Source: Sphingopyxis panaciterrae (GTDB lineage Bacteria > Pseudomonadota > Alphaproteobacteria > Sphingomonadales > Sphingomonadaceae). From it: a stretch of 64,000 nt of DNA. The stretch lies in contig NZ_JAASQN010000001.1 of NCBI RefSeq assembly GCF_011762125.1, positions 682,001-746,000 on the forward strand, read 5' to 3'. The notes beneath the pieces were generated by a model. It had not been told where the DNA came from. It saw only the letters and a list, made by a program, of their open reading frames with translations, and made no database searches. A program made the translations under genes and the position numbers. Of the stretch, positions 34,257 to 41,933 are shown one piece after another; positions within the stretch are counted from its first letter, which is position 1; each line of letters opens with the position of its first letter.

Positions 34257-35722
34257 GCGGGCTGGTCGACTTTCGCAACATCGTCGCTGGCCGCACCGTC
34301 GAGCCACGCGACTGGTTCGAGAGCATCGATCCTTATACGACAACGCCGTGGGCACGAATTCCCCGCGATGGTGCGGAGCAGGTCGACGCCGCGGTGGGCG
34401 CGGCGTCGATCGCTTTCCGAAAAGGGGAATGGGCCGAGCTGACGCCATCGAAGCGCGGCCTGCTGCTGCACCGCTTCGCCGATCTGCTCGCCGAGCGCGC
34501 CGGTGCGCTGGCGGCAATCGAGACGCGCGACAATGGCAAGCTGCTCGTCGAGGCGCGCGCGCAATTGCGCTACATGCCCGAATGGTTCCGCTATTTTGGC
34601 GGCCTTGCCGACAAGATCGAAGGCCGCATGCTGCCGATCGACAAGCCGGGCATGGTCGCCTTCACCCGCCGCGAGCCGCTCGGCGTCGTGGCGGCGATCC
34701 TGCCGTGGAATTCGCCGTTGCAACTGCTGAGCTGGAAGCTCGCGCCGCTGCTCGCCGCGGGCAATACCGTGGTGATCAAGCCGTCCGAACATGCCTCGGC
34801 CTCGACGCTCGCCTTTGTCGAACTGTTCGAAGCCGCCGGTTTTCCGCCCGGTGTGGTCAACACCGTCACCGGGCTTCCGGACGAGGCGGGCGCTGCCCTG
34901 GTCGCGCACAAGGACATCGCCAAGATCGCCTTCACCGGCGGCGAGGCGGGCGGCATCGCCATCTATCAAGCCGCCGCCGCCGCGCTGAAGCCAGTCACGC
35001 TGGAACTGGGCGGCAAATCGGCCAATATCATATTCGCCGACGCCAATCTCGATTCCGCGGTGAATGGCGTGGTCGCTGGCATCTTTGCCGCCGCAGGCCA
35101 GACCTGCGTCGCCGGATCGCGATTGCTGGTCCAGCGCCCGGTGCACGATGCATTGGTCGAACGCATTGCGGCGCTGGCGGCGCCGGCGCGGCTTGGGGAT
35201 CCGTCCGATCTGGCGACGCAGGTCGGCCCGATCGCGACCGAAGCGCAATGGTCGCGGGTGAACAATTATGTCGACATCGCACGCGCGGAGGGGGCCGAAC
35301 TGGTCCTTGGCGGCGCCTCGCCGGATCGCGCCGGATGGTTCGTCGCGCCGACTGTGCTGACCGGTGTGAACAACGGCATGCGCATCGCGCGCGAGGAAGT
35401 GTTCGGCCCGGTCCTGTCGGTGATCCCGTTCGACGACGAGGAAGAGGCGTTCGAACTCGCCAATGATTCGCCCTATGGCCTCGCGGCAGGCCTTTGGACC
35501 ACCGACATGGCGCGGACGTTTCGCGGTGCCGAGCGGCTGCAGGCGGGCACGCTGTGGGTCAATAGCTATCGCGCGGTCAGCTATATGGCGCCGTTCGGCG
35601 GGTACAAGCGCAGCGGATTGGGCAGGGAGAATGGGCAGGAGGCGATCGAAGCCTATCTGCAGACAAAGACCGTTCTGATCGATCCGGATGCACGCGTCGC
35701 CAATCCCTTTTCTATCCGCTAG
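34253..35722 (+). CDS. aldehyde dehydrogenase (ALDH superfamily)
   Basis: A 489-residue ALDH with ILPWNSPLQL in the cofactor site, Glu251 in ELGGKSANI and the nucleophile Cys285 in GQTCVAGSR, plus FGGYKRSGLGRENG near the C-terminus. The ATG at 34253 overlaps the TGA of the decarboxylase beta gene by 4 bp, so the long frame beginning at 33809 is not used. It should oxidise the aldehyde released by the decarboxylase to an acid, giving a candidate substrate for the CaiB-type transferase. Confidence 0.93.
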   Translation: MSGLVDFRNIVAGRTVEPRDWFESIDPYTTTPWARIPRDGAEQVDAAVGAASIAFRKGEWAELTPSKRGLLLHRFADLLAERAGALAAIETRDNGKLLVEARAQLRYMPEWFRYFGGLADKIEGRMLPIDKPGMVAFTRREPLGVVAAILPWNSPLQLLSWKLAPLLAAGNTVVIKPSEHASASTLAFVELFEAAGFPPGVVNTVTGLPDEAGAALVAHKDIAKIAFTGGEAGGIAIYQAAAAALKPVTLELGGKSANIIFADANLDSAVNGVVAGIFAAAGQTCVAGSRLLVQRPVHDALVERIAALAAPARLGDPSDLATQVGPIATEAQWSRVNNYVDIARAEGAELVLGGASPDRAGWFVAPTVLTGVNNGMRIAREEVFGPVLSVIPFDDEEEAFELANDSPYGLAAGLWTTDMARTFRGAERLQAGTLWVNSYRAVSYMAPFGGYKRSGLGRENGQEAIEAYLQTKTVLIDPDARVANPFSIR

Positions 35723-35731
35723 CGAACGGCC

Positions 35732-36895
35732 ATGACCCGCGAACATCTGCTCATCATCGGCGGCGGTATCATCGGTGCGCTATCGGCGTGGTCGCTTCGG
35801 CAGGAGGGCTTTGCCGGGCGGATCAGCGTGATCGAGCGCGACCCGACCTATCGCTTCGCCTCGACCGCGTTGTCGGCCGCGTCGATCCGCACGCAATTCG
35901 CATGCCCGGTCAATGTCGAGCTGAGCCTGTTCGGCGCACAGTTCCTGAAAAATGTGTCGGGGTCGCTCGGGGTCGAGGCGGATATCGGCTTTGTCGAAAA
36001 TGGCTATCTGATCCTCGGCGACGAGCGCACCCTGCCGGCGCGCGAACAGGCGCTTGATATGCAGAGAGCCTGCGGCGCCGCGGTCGAGCGGCTGGAGGCG
36101 CCCGCGCTGGCCGAGCGTTTCCCCTGGTTATCGACCGACGGCGTCGCCATGGCCACCTTCGGCACGCGCGACGAGGGCTGGTTCGACGCCTGGTCGCTGC
36201 TGCAGGCGGCGAAGAGCGCGGCGCAGGCGGCGGACGTCGCCTTCGTCCGGGCCGAGGCGACCGGTTTCACGACGCGCGGCGGCCGGATCGTGGCGCTGGA
36301 GACCGCTGGGGGCGAGATCGCGGGCGATTGGTTCGTCAACGCCGCCGGCGCCGCCTCCGCCCGCGTCGCGCGCTGGCTGGGGCGCGATTTGCCGGTGCGC
36401 GCGCGCAAGCGCACCGTGTTCCATATCAAGGCGCCGCTCGATAGCGAGCGGATGCCGATGCTGTTCGACGTCTCGGGGGCGTGGATGCGGCCCGAGCGCG
36501 ACGGCTTCATCGCCGGCATCGCTCCGCTCGACGATTGCGACCCCGACGCCGATGGCGATTTCGAGCCCGATCATGCGCTGTTCGAGGAGGCGCTGTGGCC
36601 GATCCTTGCCGCGCGCGTGCCGGCGCTCGAAGAATTACGGGTGCAATCCGCCTGGGCGGGCCATTACGAGATGTGCCTGTTCGATCACAACGGCATTGTC
36701 GGCTTTGCGCCCGAGGCCGAAAATTACATCCTCGCCACGGGCTTTTCGGGGCATGGGGTGATGCATGCACCCGGCGTTGCGCGGGGCGTCGCCGAACTGG
36801 TCGTGCACGGCGCTTATCGCTCGATCGATCTTGCGCCGCTCGGTATCGAACGGATCATCGCCGGGCGGCCGATGCCCGAAAGCGCGATCTATTAG
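35732..36895 (+). CDS. FAD-dependent oxidoreductase, DAO (D-amino-acid/sarcosine oxidase) family
   Basis: A 387-residue flavoprotein with an N-terminal dinucleotide fold LLIIGGGIIGALSAWSL at residues 6-22 and the family C-terminus (HYEMCLFDHNGIVGFAP, NYILATGFSGHGVMHAPGV). It resembles glycine/sarcosine oxidase and FOXRED1-like proteins, which oxidise C-N bonds of amines or imino acids to imines. In this operon it could generate the 2-oxo acid used by the decarboxylase or open a nitrogen ring. It begins 9 bp after the ALDH stop and is followed by an SDR gene after 10 bp. Confidence 0.88.
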   Translation: MTREHLLIIGGGIIGALSAWSLRQEGFAGRISVIERDPTYRFASTALSAASIRTQFACPVNVELSLFGAQFLKNVSGSLGVEADIGFVENGYLILGDERTLPAREQALDMQRACGAAVERLEAPALAERFPWLSTDGVAMATFGTRDEGWFDAWSLLQAAKSAAQAADVAFVRAEATGFTTRGGRIVALETAGGEIAGDWFVNAAGAASARVARWLGRDLPVRARKRTVFHIKAPLDSERMPMLFDVSGAWMRPERDGFIAGIAPLDDCDPDADGDFEPDHALFEEALWPILAARVPALEELRVQSAWAGHYEMCLFDHNGIVGFAPEAENYILATGFSGHGVMHAPGVARGVAELVVHGAYRSIDLAPLGIERIIAGRPMPESAIY

Positions 36896-36905
36896 GAGGA
36901 ATGGC

Positions 36906-37688
36906 ATGCGGTTGAAGAACAGGGTGGCGGTCGTCACCGGCGCGGCGCGGGGGATCGGATTGGCCTGTGCCCGCCGCTTCGCGGAAGACGGTGCCCGGGT
37001 GGTGCTGTCGGACGTCAATGCGGAAGGGCTGGATGAGGCCGTGGCGCAGCTGGCGGGCGAAGGCCATGACGTCGCGGCGTTCGTCGCCGACGTCAGCGTG
37101 GTCGAGGAGATCCAGAAGCTGGTCGACTTCGCGGGCGCCAAGTTCGGCTCGATCGACATCATGCTCAACAATGCCGGCATCGCTCTGACCCAGGATTTCC
37201 TGACGATCACCGAAGCCGATTTCGATACGGTGATGGCCATCAACCTGCGCGGCGCCTTCTTCGGGGTGCAGGCGGCGGCGAAGGCGATGATCGCGCAGGG
37301 GCGCGGCGGCGTGATCATCAACATGTCGTCGATCAACTCGCGCATGGCGAACCCCAGCGTGGCGACCTATGCGATCTCCAAGGGCGGGCTCAACCAGGTG
37401 ACCGGTACCGCCGCGGTCGCCTTGGCGCCGCACGGCATCCGGGTGGTCGGCATCGGCCCCGGCACGATCGCGACCGAAATGCTCAAAATGGGCTTTTTGA
37501 CCAACGAGGCGCAGGGGAAGATGATCCTCTCGCGCACGCCGGCCGGGCGGCTGGGCGAAGCAAGCGAGGTGGCGGCGGTCGCGTCGTTCCTCGCCAGCGA
37601 CGACGCGTCCTATATGACCGGCCAGACCCTCTATCCCGACGGCGGGCGGATGATCCTCAACTATGTGATGCCGGAGCCGGAGCAGTGA
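36906..37688 (+). CDS. short-chain dehydrogenase/reductase (SDR)
   Basis: A 260-residue SDR with VTGAARGIGLACARRF at residues 11-26, LSDVNAEGL (acidic, NAD-type), NNAG near 87, NMSSINSRM and the YAISKGG active-site motif near 155, and MTGQTLYPDGGR. It is a typical 3-oxoacyl reductase-like or alcohol dehydrogenase. The ATG at 36906 follows TAGGAGGA; another ATG at 36901 is out of frame. Its stop overlaps the GTG start of the VOC gene, so it is in the middle of the decarboxylase-to-pxp operon. Confidence 0.92.
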   Translation: MRLKNRVAVVTGAARGIGLACARRFAEDGARVVLSDVNAEGLDEAVAQLAGEGHDVAAFVADVSVVEEIQKLVDFAGAKFGSIDIMLNNAGIALTQDFLTITEADFDTVMAINLRGAFFGVQAAAKAMIAQGRGGVIINMSSINSRMANPSVATYAISKGGLNQVTGTAAVALAPHGIRVVGIGPGTIATEMLKMGFLTNEAQGKMILSRTPAGRLGEASEVAAVASFLASDDASYMTGQTLYPDGGRMILNYVMPEPEQ

Positions 37689-38140
37689 CGCTTGCGCTGC
37701 CGGTCTTCCGCCGCCTCCACCATGTCTGCATCGTCGTGCACGATATCGATGCCGCCGAAGCCTATTATGAGGGCGTCGGGATCGGGCCGTGGCACGATTA
37801 TCCGCCGCTCGACCAGTATACCGAACTCGATGTGCCGAGCCGCGAGGGGTTCCTCGGCATGAAATACCGCTTCTGCGATATCGACAATATGCAGATCCAG
37901 CTGTGCCAGCCGCCAGAGGTGGATTGTCCGCAGCGGCGCTTTCTCGAAGAGAAAGGCGAGGGCGTGTTTCACCTCGGCTTTACCGTCGACGATTGCGACG
38001 CCGCCGAAGCCGCCGCGCGCGATGCCGGGGTCCCGGTCCTGATGCGTGGCCGCCGGCCCGACCGCAGCGGCTTCACCTATTTCGACAACGCCGATCGCGC
38101 GGGCGTTGTGCTGGAAATCCGCCGCGCGGCCGGCGGCTGA
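37685..38140 (+). CDS. VOC superfamily protein, methylmalonyl-CoA epimerase-like
   Basis: A 151-residue vicinal-oxygen-chelate protein made of two beta-alpha-beta-beta-beta modules: HHVCIVVHDIDAAEAYY near residues 11-27 and FHLGFTVDDCDAAEAA near 96-111, ending with VVLEIRRA. The His, His and Glu at these positions are the usual metal ligands. It resembles methylmalonyl-CoA epimerase and glyoxalase/bleomycin relatives, so epimerase, isomerase or lyase activity is possible. The start is GTG at 37685, overlapping the SDR stop by 4 bp. Confidence 0.88.
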   Translation: MTLALPVFRRLHHVCIVVHDIDAAEAYYEGVGIGPWHDYPPLDQYTELDVPSREGFLGMKYRFCDIDNMQIQLCQPPEVDCPQRRFLEEKGEGVFHLGFTVDDCDAAEAAARDAGVPVLMRGRRPDRSGFTYFDNADRAGVVLEIRRAAGG

Positions 38141-38150
38141 GGAGATCGGA

Positions 38151-38912
38151 ATGCGATCGATCGACCTCAATTCGGATCTCGGCGAAGGCTTTGGCCCGTG
38201 GCTGATGGGCGACGACGAGGCGATGCTGGCCATCGTCACCAGCGCCAATGTCGCTTGCGGCGGACATGCAAGCGATCCCGAGACGATGTACCGCACGCTG
38301 GCGCTCGCCGCGGCGCGCGGCGTCGTGGTCGGCGCGCATCCGAGTTATCCCGACAAGGAAGGGTTCGGCCGACGGCGGTTGCCGTTCACGCCCGCGGAGG
38401 TCGAGCGCTTCGTCGCTGCGCAGATCGGCGCGCTGGTCGCGGTGGGGGCGCTCGCCGGGCACCCGATATCCTATGTCAAGCCGCATGGCGCGCTCGGCAA
38501 TTTCGCGACCGAGGACAGGCCGGTGGCGGAGGCGATCATCCGGTCCGTCGCCGCGGTCGACGGCAGCCTTGCGATCCTTGCCATCTCGGGCACCATGCTC
38601 GAACGCGTCGCGCGTGAAGCGGGCCTGATCGTGTTCAGCGAAATATTTGCTGACCGCGGATATACACCCCAGGGCAATCTGGTGCCGCGCGGCCAGCCCG
38701 GCGCGATGATCCACGACCCCGACGCAGCGGTGGCCCGGCTCTTGCGCTTCCTGGCGACCGGGCGGATGCCGACCGTCGATGGCGGCGAGGTGCCGCTCGA
38801 TGCCCATTCGGTTTGCGTCCATGGCGACAGCCCCGAGGCGCTTGCAATGGCGCGCTCGATCCGCGCGGCCTTTGCCGCGGACGGGGTCGAGGTCGCGCCG
38901 TTTCTGGGGTGA
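38151..38912 (+). CDS. pxpA: 5-oxoprolinase subunit PxpA (LamB/YcsF family)
   Basis: A 253-residue protein with the family N-terminus IDLNSDLGEGFGPW, the block SANVACGGHASDP near residues 32-44, VGAHPSYPDKEGFGRR, YVKPHGALGN and EIFADRGYTPQGNLVPRGQPG. PxpA works with PxpB and PxpC to cleave 5-oxo-L-proline to glutamate with ATP. Length matches E. coli PxpA (about 244). GAGGAGATCGGA precedes the ATG at 38151. Its stop overlaps the GTG of pxpB. In this operon it may act on pyroglutamate or a related lactam. Confidence 0.93.
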   Translation: MRSIDLNSDLGEGFGPWLMGDDEAMLAIVTSANVACGGHASDPETMYRTLALAAARGVVVGAHPSYPDKEGFGRRRLPFTPAEVERFVAAQIGALVAVGALAGHPISYVKPHGALGNFATEDRPVAEAIIRSVAAVDGSLAILAISGTMLERVAREAGLIVFSEIFADRGYTPQGNLVPRGQPGAMIHDPDAAVARLLRFLATGRMPTVDGGEVPLDAHSVCVHGDSPEALAMARSIRAAFAADGVEVAPFLG

Positions 38913-39574
38913 GCACCGGCTTCCCCTTGGTCAGGCCGGTCGGTGCGGCGGCGCTGCTCGTCGAACTCGGAGACCGGATCGATGCCGGGATCAATGCGCA
39001 GGTGATCGCGCTCGACCGAACGCTGGCGGCGGCGGCACCGGCGGGGCTCGTCGAGACGGTGCCGTCCTATGCCTCGCTGCTTATGACCTTCGATCCTCTG
39101 GTCACCGATGGCGCGGCGCTCGCGGCAGAGGCGCTGCACCTTGCGCGAACACTGCCCGCACCGCAGGGGCAGGCATGCGAGCATATCGTCCCCATATGTT
39201 ATGACGGGCCGGACCTGCCGGCGGTCGCCGGGCGCACCGGCCTCACCATCGATCAGGTGATCGCGGCGCATCTTGCCGGCGACTATCGCTGCTACATGTA
39301 CGGCTTCGCGCCCGGCTACGCCTATCTCGGCGGCGTGCCGGAAGCGCTGCAGCTGCCGCGCAAGGGGAGCGCGGAGCGCGGCCATCCGGTCGGCAGCATC
39401 ATCGTCGCGGGCGCGCAATGCCTGATTACCACCCTGCCGATGCCGACGGGCTGGTGGGTCATCGGCCGGACGTCGTTGCGCGTGCTCGATCCGCTTGGCG
39501 AGCGTCCGTTCCGGTTCGACCCCGGTGACCGCATCCGGTTCGAGCGGGTGGACCCGGTCGCGCCGGACAATTGA
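38909..39574 (+). CDS. pxpB: 5-oxoprolinase subunit PxpB (KipI/AHS1 family)
   Basis: A 221-residue protein of the carboxyltransferase subdomain C/D (AHS1) family. Motifs are VETVPSYASLLMTFDPL near residues 50-66, IPICYDGPDLPAVA in the variant VPICYDGPDL, the YMYGFAPGYAYLGGVPEALQLPRK block and VGSIIVAGAQCLITTLPMPTGWW near the C-terminus. The GTG at 38909 (MSTGFPLV) overlaps the pxpA stop by 4 bp. It forms a heteromer with PxpC. A 1-bp gap separates it from pxpC. Confidence 0.92.
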   Translation: MSTGFPLVRPVGAAALLVELGDRIDAGINAQVIALDRTLAAAAPAGLVETVPSYASLLMTFDPLVTDGAALAAEALHLARTLPAPQGQACEHIVPICYDGPDLPAVAGRTGLTIDQVIAAHLAGDYRCYMYGFAPGYAYLGGVPEALQLPRKGSAERGHPVGSIIVAGAQCLITTLPMPTGWWVIGRTSLRVLDPLGERPFRFDPGDRIRFERVDPVAPDN

Positions 39575-39575
39575 G

Positions 39576-40595
39576 ATGACGGCCAGCCTCCACATCGAGA
39601 ATGCGGGGCCGCTGACCAGCGTGCAGGATGGCGGGCGCCGCGGCCACATGCGGTTCGGCGTTCCCGCATCGGGGCCGGTCGACCGGTTCGCCTTCGCGGC
39701 CGCCAATGCGGCGCTCGGCAACGCGCCGGGTGCGGCGCTGCTCGAGATATCGGCGGGTGGCATTGCCTTGCGCTGCGCCGGCGAGGCGCTCGCTTTTGCG
39801 CTTTGCGGCGGCGATTTCACCGCCGAGATCGATGGCAGATCGCTCGGCGGCTGGCTCGTCGAGCGGCTTGAGCCGGGGCAGAGGCTGCGGATCAAGGGCG
39901 GCGCCGCGGGCAATTGGGCCTATCTTGCCTTTTCCGGCCGGATCGACACCGATGTTTGGCTGGGCAGCCAGGCCACCCATGCGCTGTCCGGGCTCGGCGG
40001 CGGCATATTGCGCCCGGGGGCCGCCATTGTCGTCGAGGATGTGCGCACCGGGGGACAGAGGCCAGGCCCGCTGCCCGCGATCGCAGCTTCGCCGATCGAG
40101 ACGGCGCGGATCGTGCTCGGACCGCAGGAGCGCTTCTTCGCGCCCGCATCGCTGGAGCATCTGGCGAATACGACCTTCCACGCCGGTGCGGCGTTCGACC
40201 GCATGGGCCGCAAGTTCGAGGGTCCGGCGTTGCCGCCGCTCTCGCTCGATATGCCGAGCGAGCCTGCGGTGCGCGGCGCGCTGCAGGTGGATGGCGCGGG
40301 CCAGCTGACGCTGCTCCTCGCGGATCACCAGACGATCGGCGGCTATCCGAAGATCGCGGTGGTGGTGGAGATCGACATCGACCGGATCGCGCAGCTTCCG
40401 GCCGGCGCACCGCTTCGGTTCGAAATATTGTCGCAGGCGGAAGCGATCGCGCTGATGCGTCGGGCGGCGAGAGAAGAGGATCTGCTGAAGCGGATCGCAA
40501 GCCGCCCCGATCTCGATGAGCGCTTGCGCACCATCAACCTGATCGATGGCATGGTGGATGCTGGAAAACCGGACAGCGAGCTGCCGATCCCTTGA
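39576..40595 (+). CDS. pxpC: 5-oxoprolinase subunit PxpC (KipA/AHS2 family)
   Basis: A 339-residue AHS2-family protein: IENAGPLTSVQDGGRRGHMRFGVPASGPVD at residues 7-36 read in short blocks, ANAALGN, LEISAGGIALRC, GGRIDTDVW-like SGRIDTDVWLGS, and the DHQTIGGYPKIAVV block near 272. It is slightly longer than E. coli PxpC (310). It completes the PxpABC set, so 5-oxoproline hydrolysis, or biotin-independent opening of a similar lactam, is the expected activity. It is last in the nine-gene operon and convergent with the AraC-type gene. Confidence 0.92.
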   Translation: MTASLHIENAGPLTSVQDGGRRGHMRFGVPASGPVDRFAFAAANAALGNAPGAALLEISAGGIALRCAGEALAFALCGGDFTAEIDGRSLGGWLVERLEPGQRLRIKGGAAGNWAYLAFSGRIDTDVWLGSQATHALSGLGGGILRPGAAIVVEDVRTGGQRPGPLPAIAASPIETARIVLGPQERFFAPASLEHLANTTFHAGAAFDRMGRKFEGPALPPLSLDMPSEPAVRGALQVDGAGQLTLLLADHQTIGGYPKIAVVVEIDIDRIAQLPAGAPLRFEILSQAEAIALMRRAAREEDLLKRIASRPDLDERLRTINLIDGMVDAGKPDSELPIP

Positions 40596-40614
40596 GCCGG
40601 GTTTGAACCGGACC

Positions 40615-41754
40615 TCAGATCACCGGTAAGCTGCGCCGGCGCAATTCGCTCGGCGAAGCGCCGAAACGGCGCTGCACGGCCATGGAGAAGCTGGAGGGGT
40701 GGCTATAGCCCACCGCGTAAGCGATCTGCGTGATCGACGTCTCGCGCTGTTGCAACAGCGCCAATGCATGCTCCATTCGCCTGTCGGTGATAAAGTCGTA
40801 AACCGTCTGCCCGGCGATCTGCCGGAAGCTGAGGCAAAGGTTGCTCCGGCTCATGCCGACCTGCTGCGCCAGGTCTTCAAGCGACGGCGGCGTCACGAAA
40901 TTCTCGGTCAGCAGACGCTGCGCCTCGATCACGCTGCGCGTCGTGAGCGCCGAGGTCGGCGGCTGGCGCAGCCGCTCATCCTGCGCAAGCGCCTGAAAGG
41001 CGTGGCAGAGGATCTCGATCGCCTTGGATTTCAGAAACAGCCGCCGGCTCGCCCCTTCGAGGTCGCAGGCATACATGTCTTCCAGGCAGCGCTGAAGCCC
41101 GCGCACCAGCGGCAACCTTCGCGCGACGCTGCGCCGCAGATTGCCCGCGATGAAGTCCTGCACTTCGGCCGGCAGTTCTTCCGTGCCCTGCGCGTAAAGG
41201 CGCTTCAGAATATTGCGGTGGACGACAATGGTAACGCCATCGTTGCGGCCTCGAAACGCCGCTTCGGCGGGCGCCATTCCGGGCGGCTCGATGATGATCG
41301 AGGCTCCCGCGCCCCTGATATCTATCCTCTGGCCGTCTGGCGTCGCATATTCATAATCGCCGTCGCTGGCGATACGAACGCGCAGCATGTTCGGCGCGGC
41401 CATCGACGTTGCGCATGGCGCTGCAAAAGTGGTGCGCGCCAATTGCACGAACAGCCCGTCGGCGAGCCCGCAGAATTCGGAATAGCCGACGGCCCAGCTT
41501 TTGGCCGGGTTCACCCGGTAATGGCGGGGGTCGCCAAGGGGGACGAGCGTTTCCACCTGTGACGGAATTTCGTCCCCGGCGTCGAGTGCATAGGTGCTCG
41601 ACGCGTAGGGCAGGGTAACCGGAAGAAAATGTTCGATCGCTGCGAAGCGGCGCAAACGCCCGGCATCGGCCGCGCCCTCCATCAGTTCGGATACCGGCGG
41701 AGTCTGGCGCCCGTGCGTCCGGTATCCCGCCTGCTCATGGTCCGATCGATGCAC
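40615..41754 (-). CDS. AraC family transcriptional regulator
   Basis: A 379-residue regulator. The C-terminal 100 residues contain both helix-turn-helix motifs (TPPSLEDLAQQVGMSRSNLCLSF and TSITQIAYAVGYSHPSSFSMA), with GASPSELRRR at the end. The long N-terminal half (about 260 residues) resembles the AraC-binding-domain-like type without recognisable metal or sugar motif. It is convergent with pxpC and divergent from the prolyl-oligopeptidase gene; an 8-bp inverted repeat lies between them. Either neighbour could be its target. Confidence 0.9.
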   Translation of the reverse strand: MHRSDHEQAGYRTHGRQTPPVSELMEGAADAGRLRRFAAIEHFLPVTLPYASSTYALDAGDEIPSQVETLVPLGDPRHYRVNPAKSWAVGYSEFCGLADGLFVQLARTTFAAPCATSMAAPNMLRVRIASDGDYEYATPDGQRIDIRGAGASIIIEPPGMAPAEAAFRGRNDGVTIVVHRNILKRLYAQGTEELPAEVQDFIAGNLRRSVARRLPLVRGLQRCLEDMYACDLEGASRRLFLKSKAIEILCHAFQALAQDERLRQPPTSALTTRSVIEAQRLLTENFVTPPSLEDLAQQVGMSRSNLCLSFRQIAGQTVYDFITDRRMEHALALLQQRETSITQIAYAVGYSHPSSFSMAVQRRFGASPSELRRRSLPVI

Positions 41755-41804
41755 GGCATCCTCCTTCGCATCGTCGGTTTAGACGATTAGCGAACACTTC
41801 TGTA

Positions 41805-41830
41805 CGCTGGACTATGAAATCGGTCCAGCG
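41805..41830. promoter_or_regulatory. inverted repeat CGCTGGAC-N10-GTCCAGCG
   Basis: Perfect 8-bp arms in the spacer between the AraC gene and the prolyl-oligopeptidase gene. It may be an operator or a leader hairpin. Nothing further can be read from it. Confidence 0.35.
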
Positions 41831-41933
41831 TTGCGGCTAGTCAAAGCCGTCGGAGGCGCACCGGACGCGTGCACACCGGCGGGCTCGATGGGAGGGCGGA
41901 TGCTCTCCCAGGCCGGACAGAGGAAAGAACGAC

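Noticed and set aside
33803..35746. 647-residue open frame on the minus strand
   Set aside because: Antisense of the decarboxylase beta and aldehyde dehydrogenase genes, caused by high GC; Arg/His-rich without motifs.
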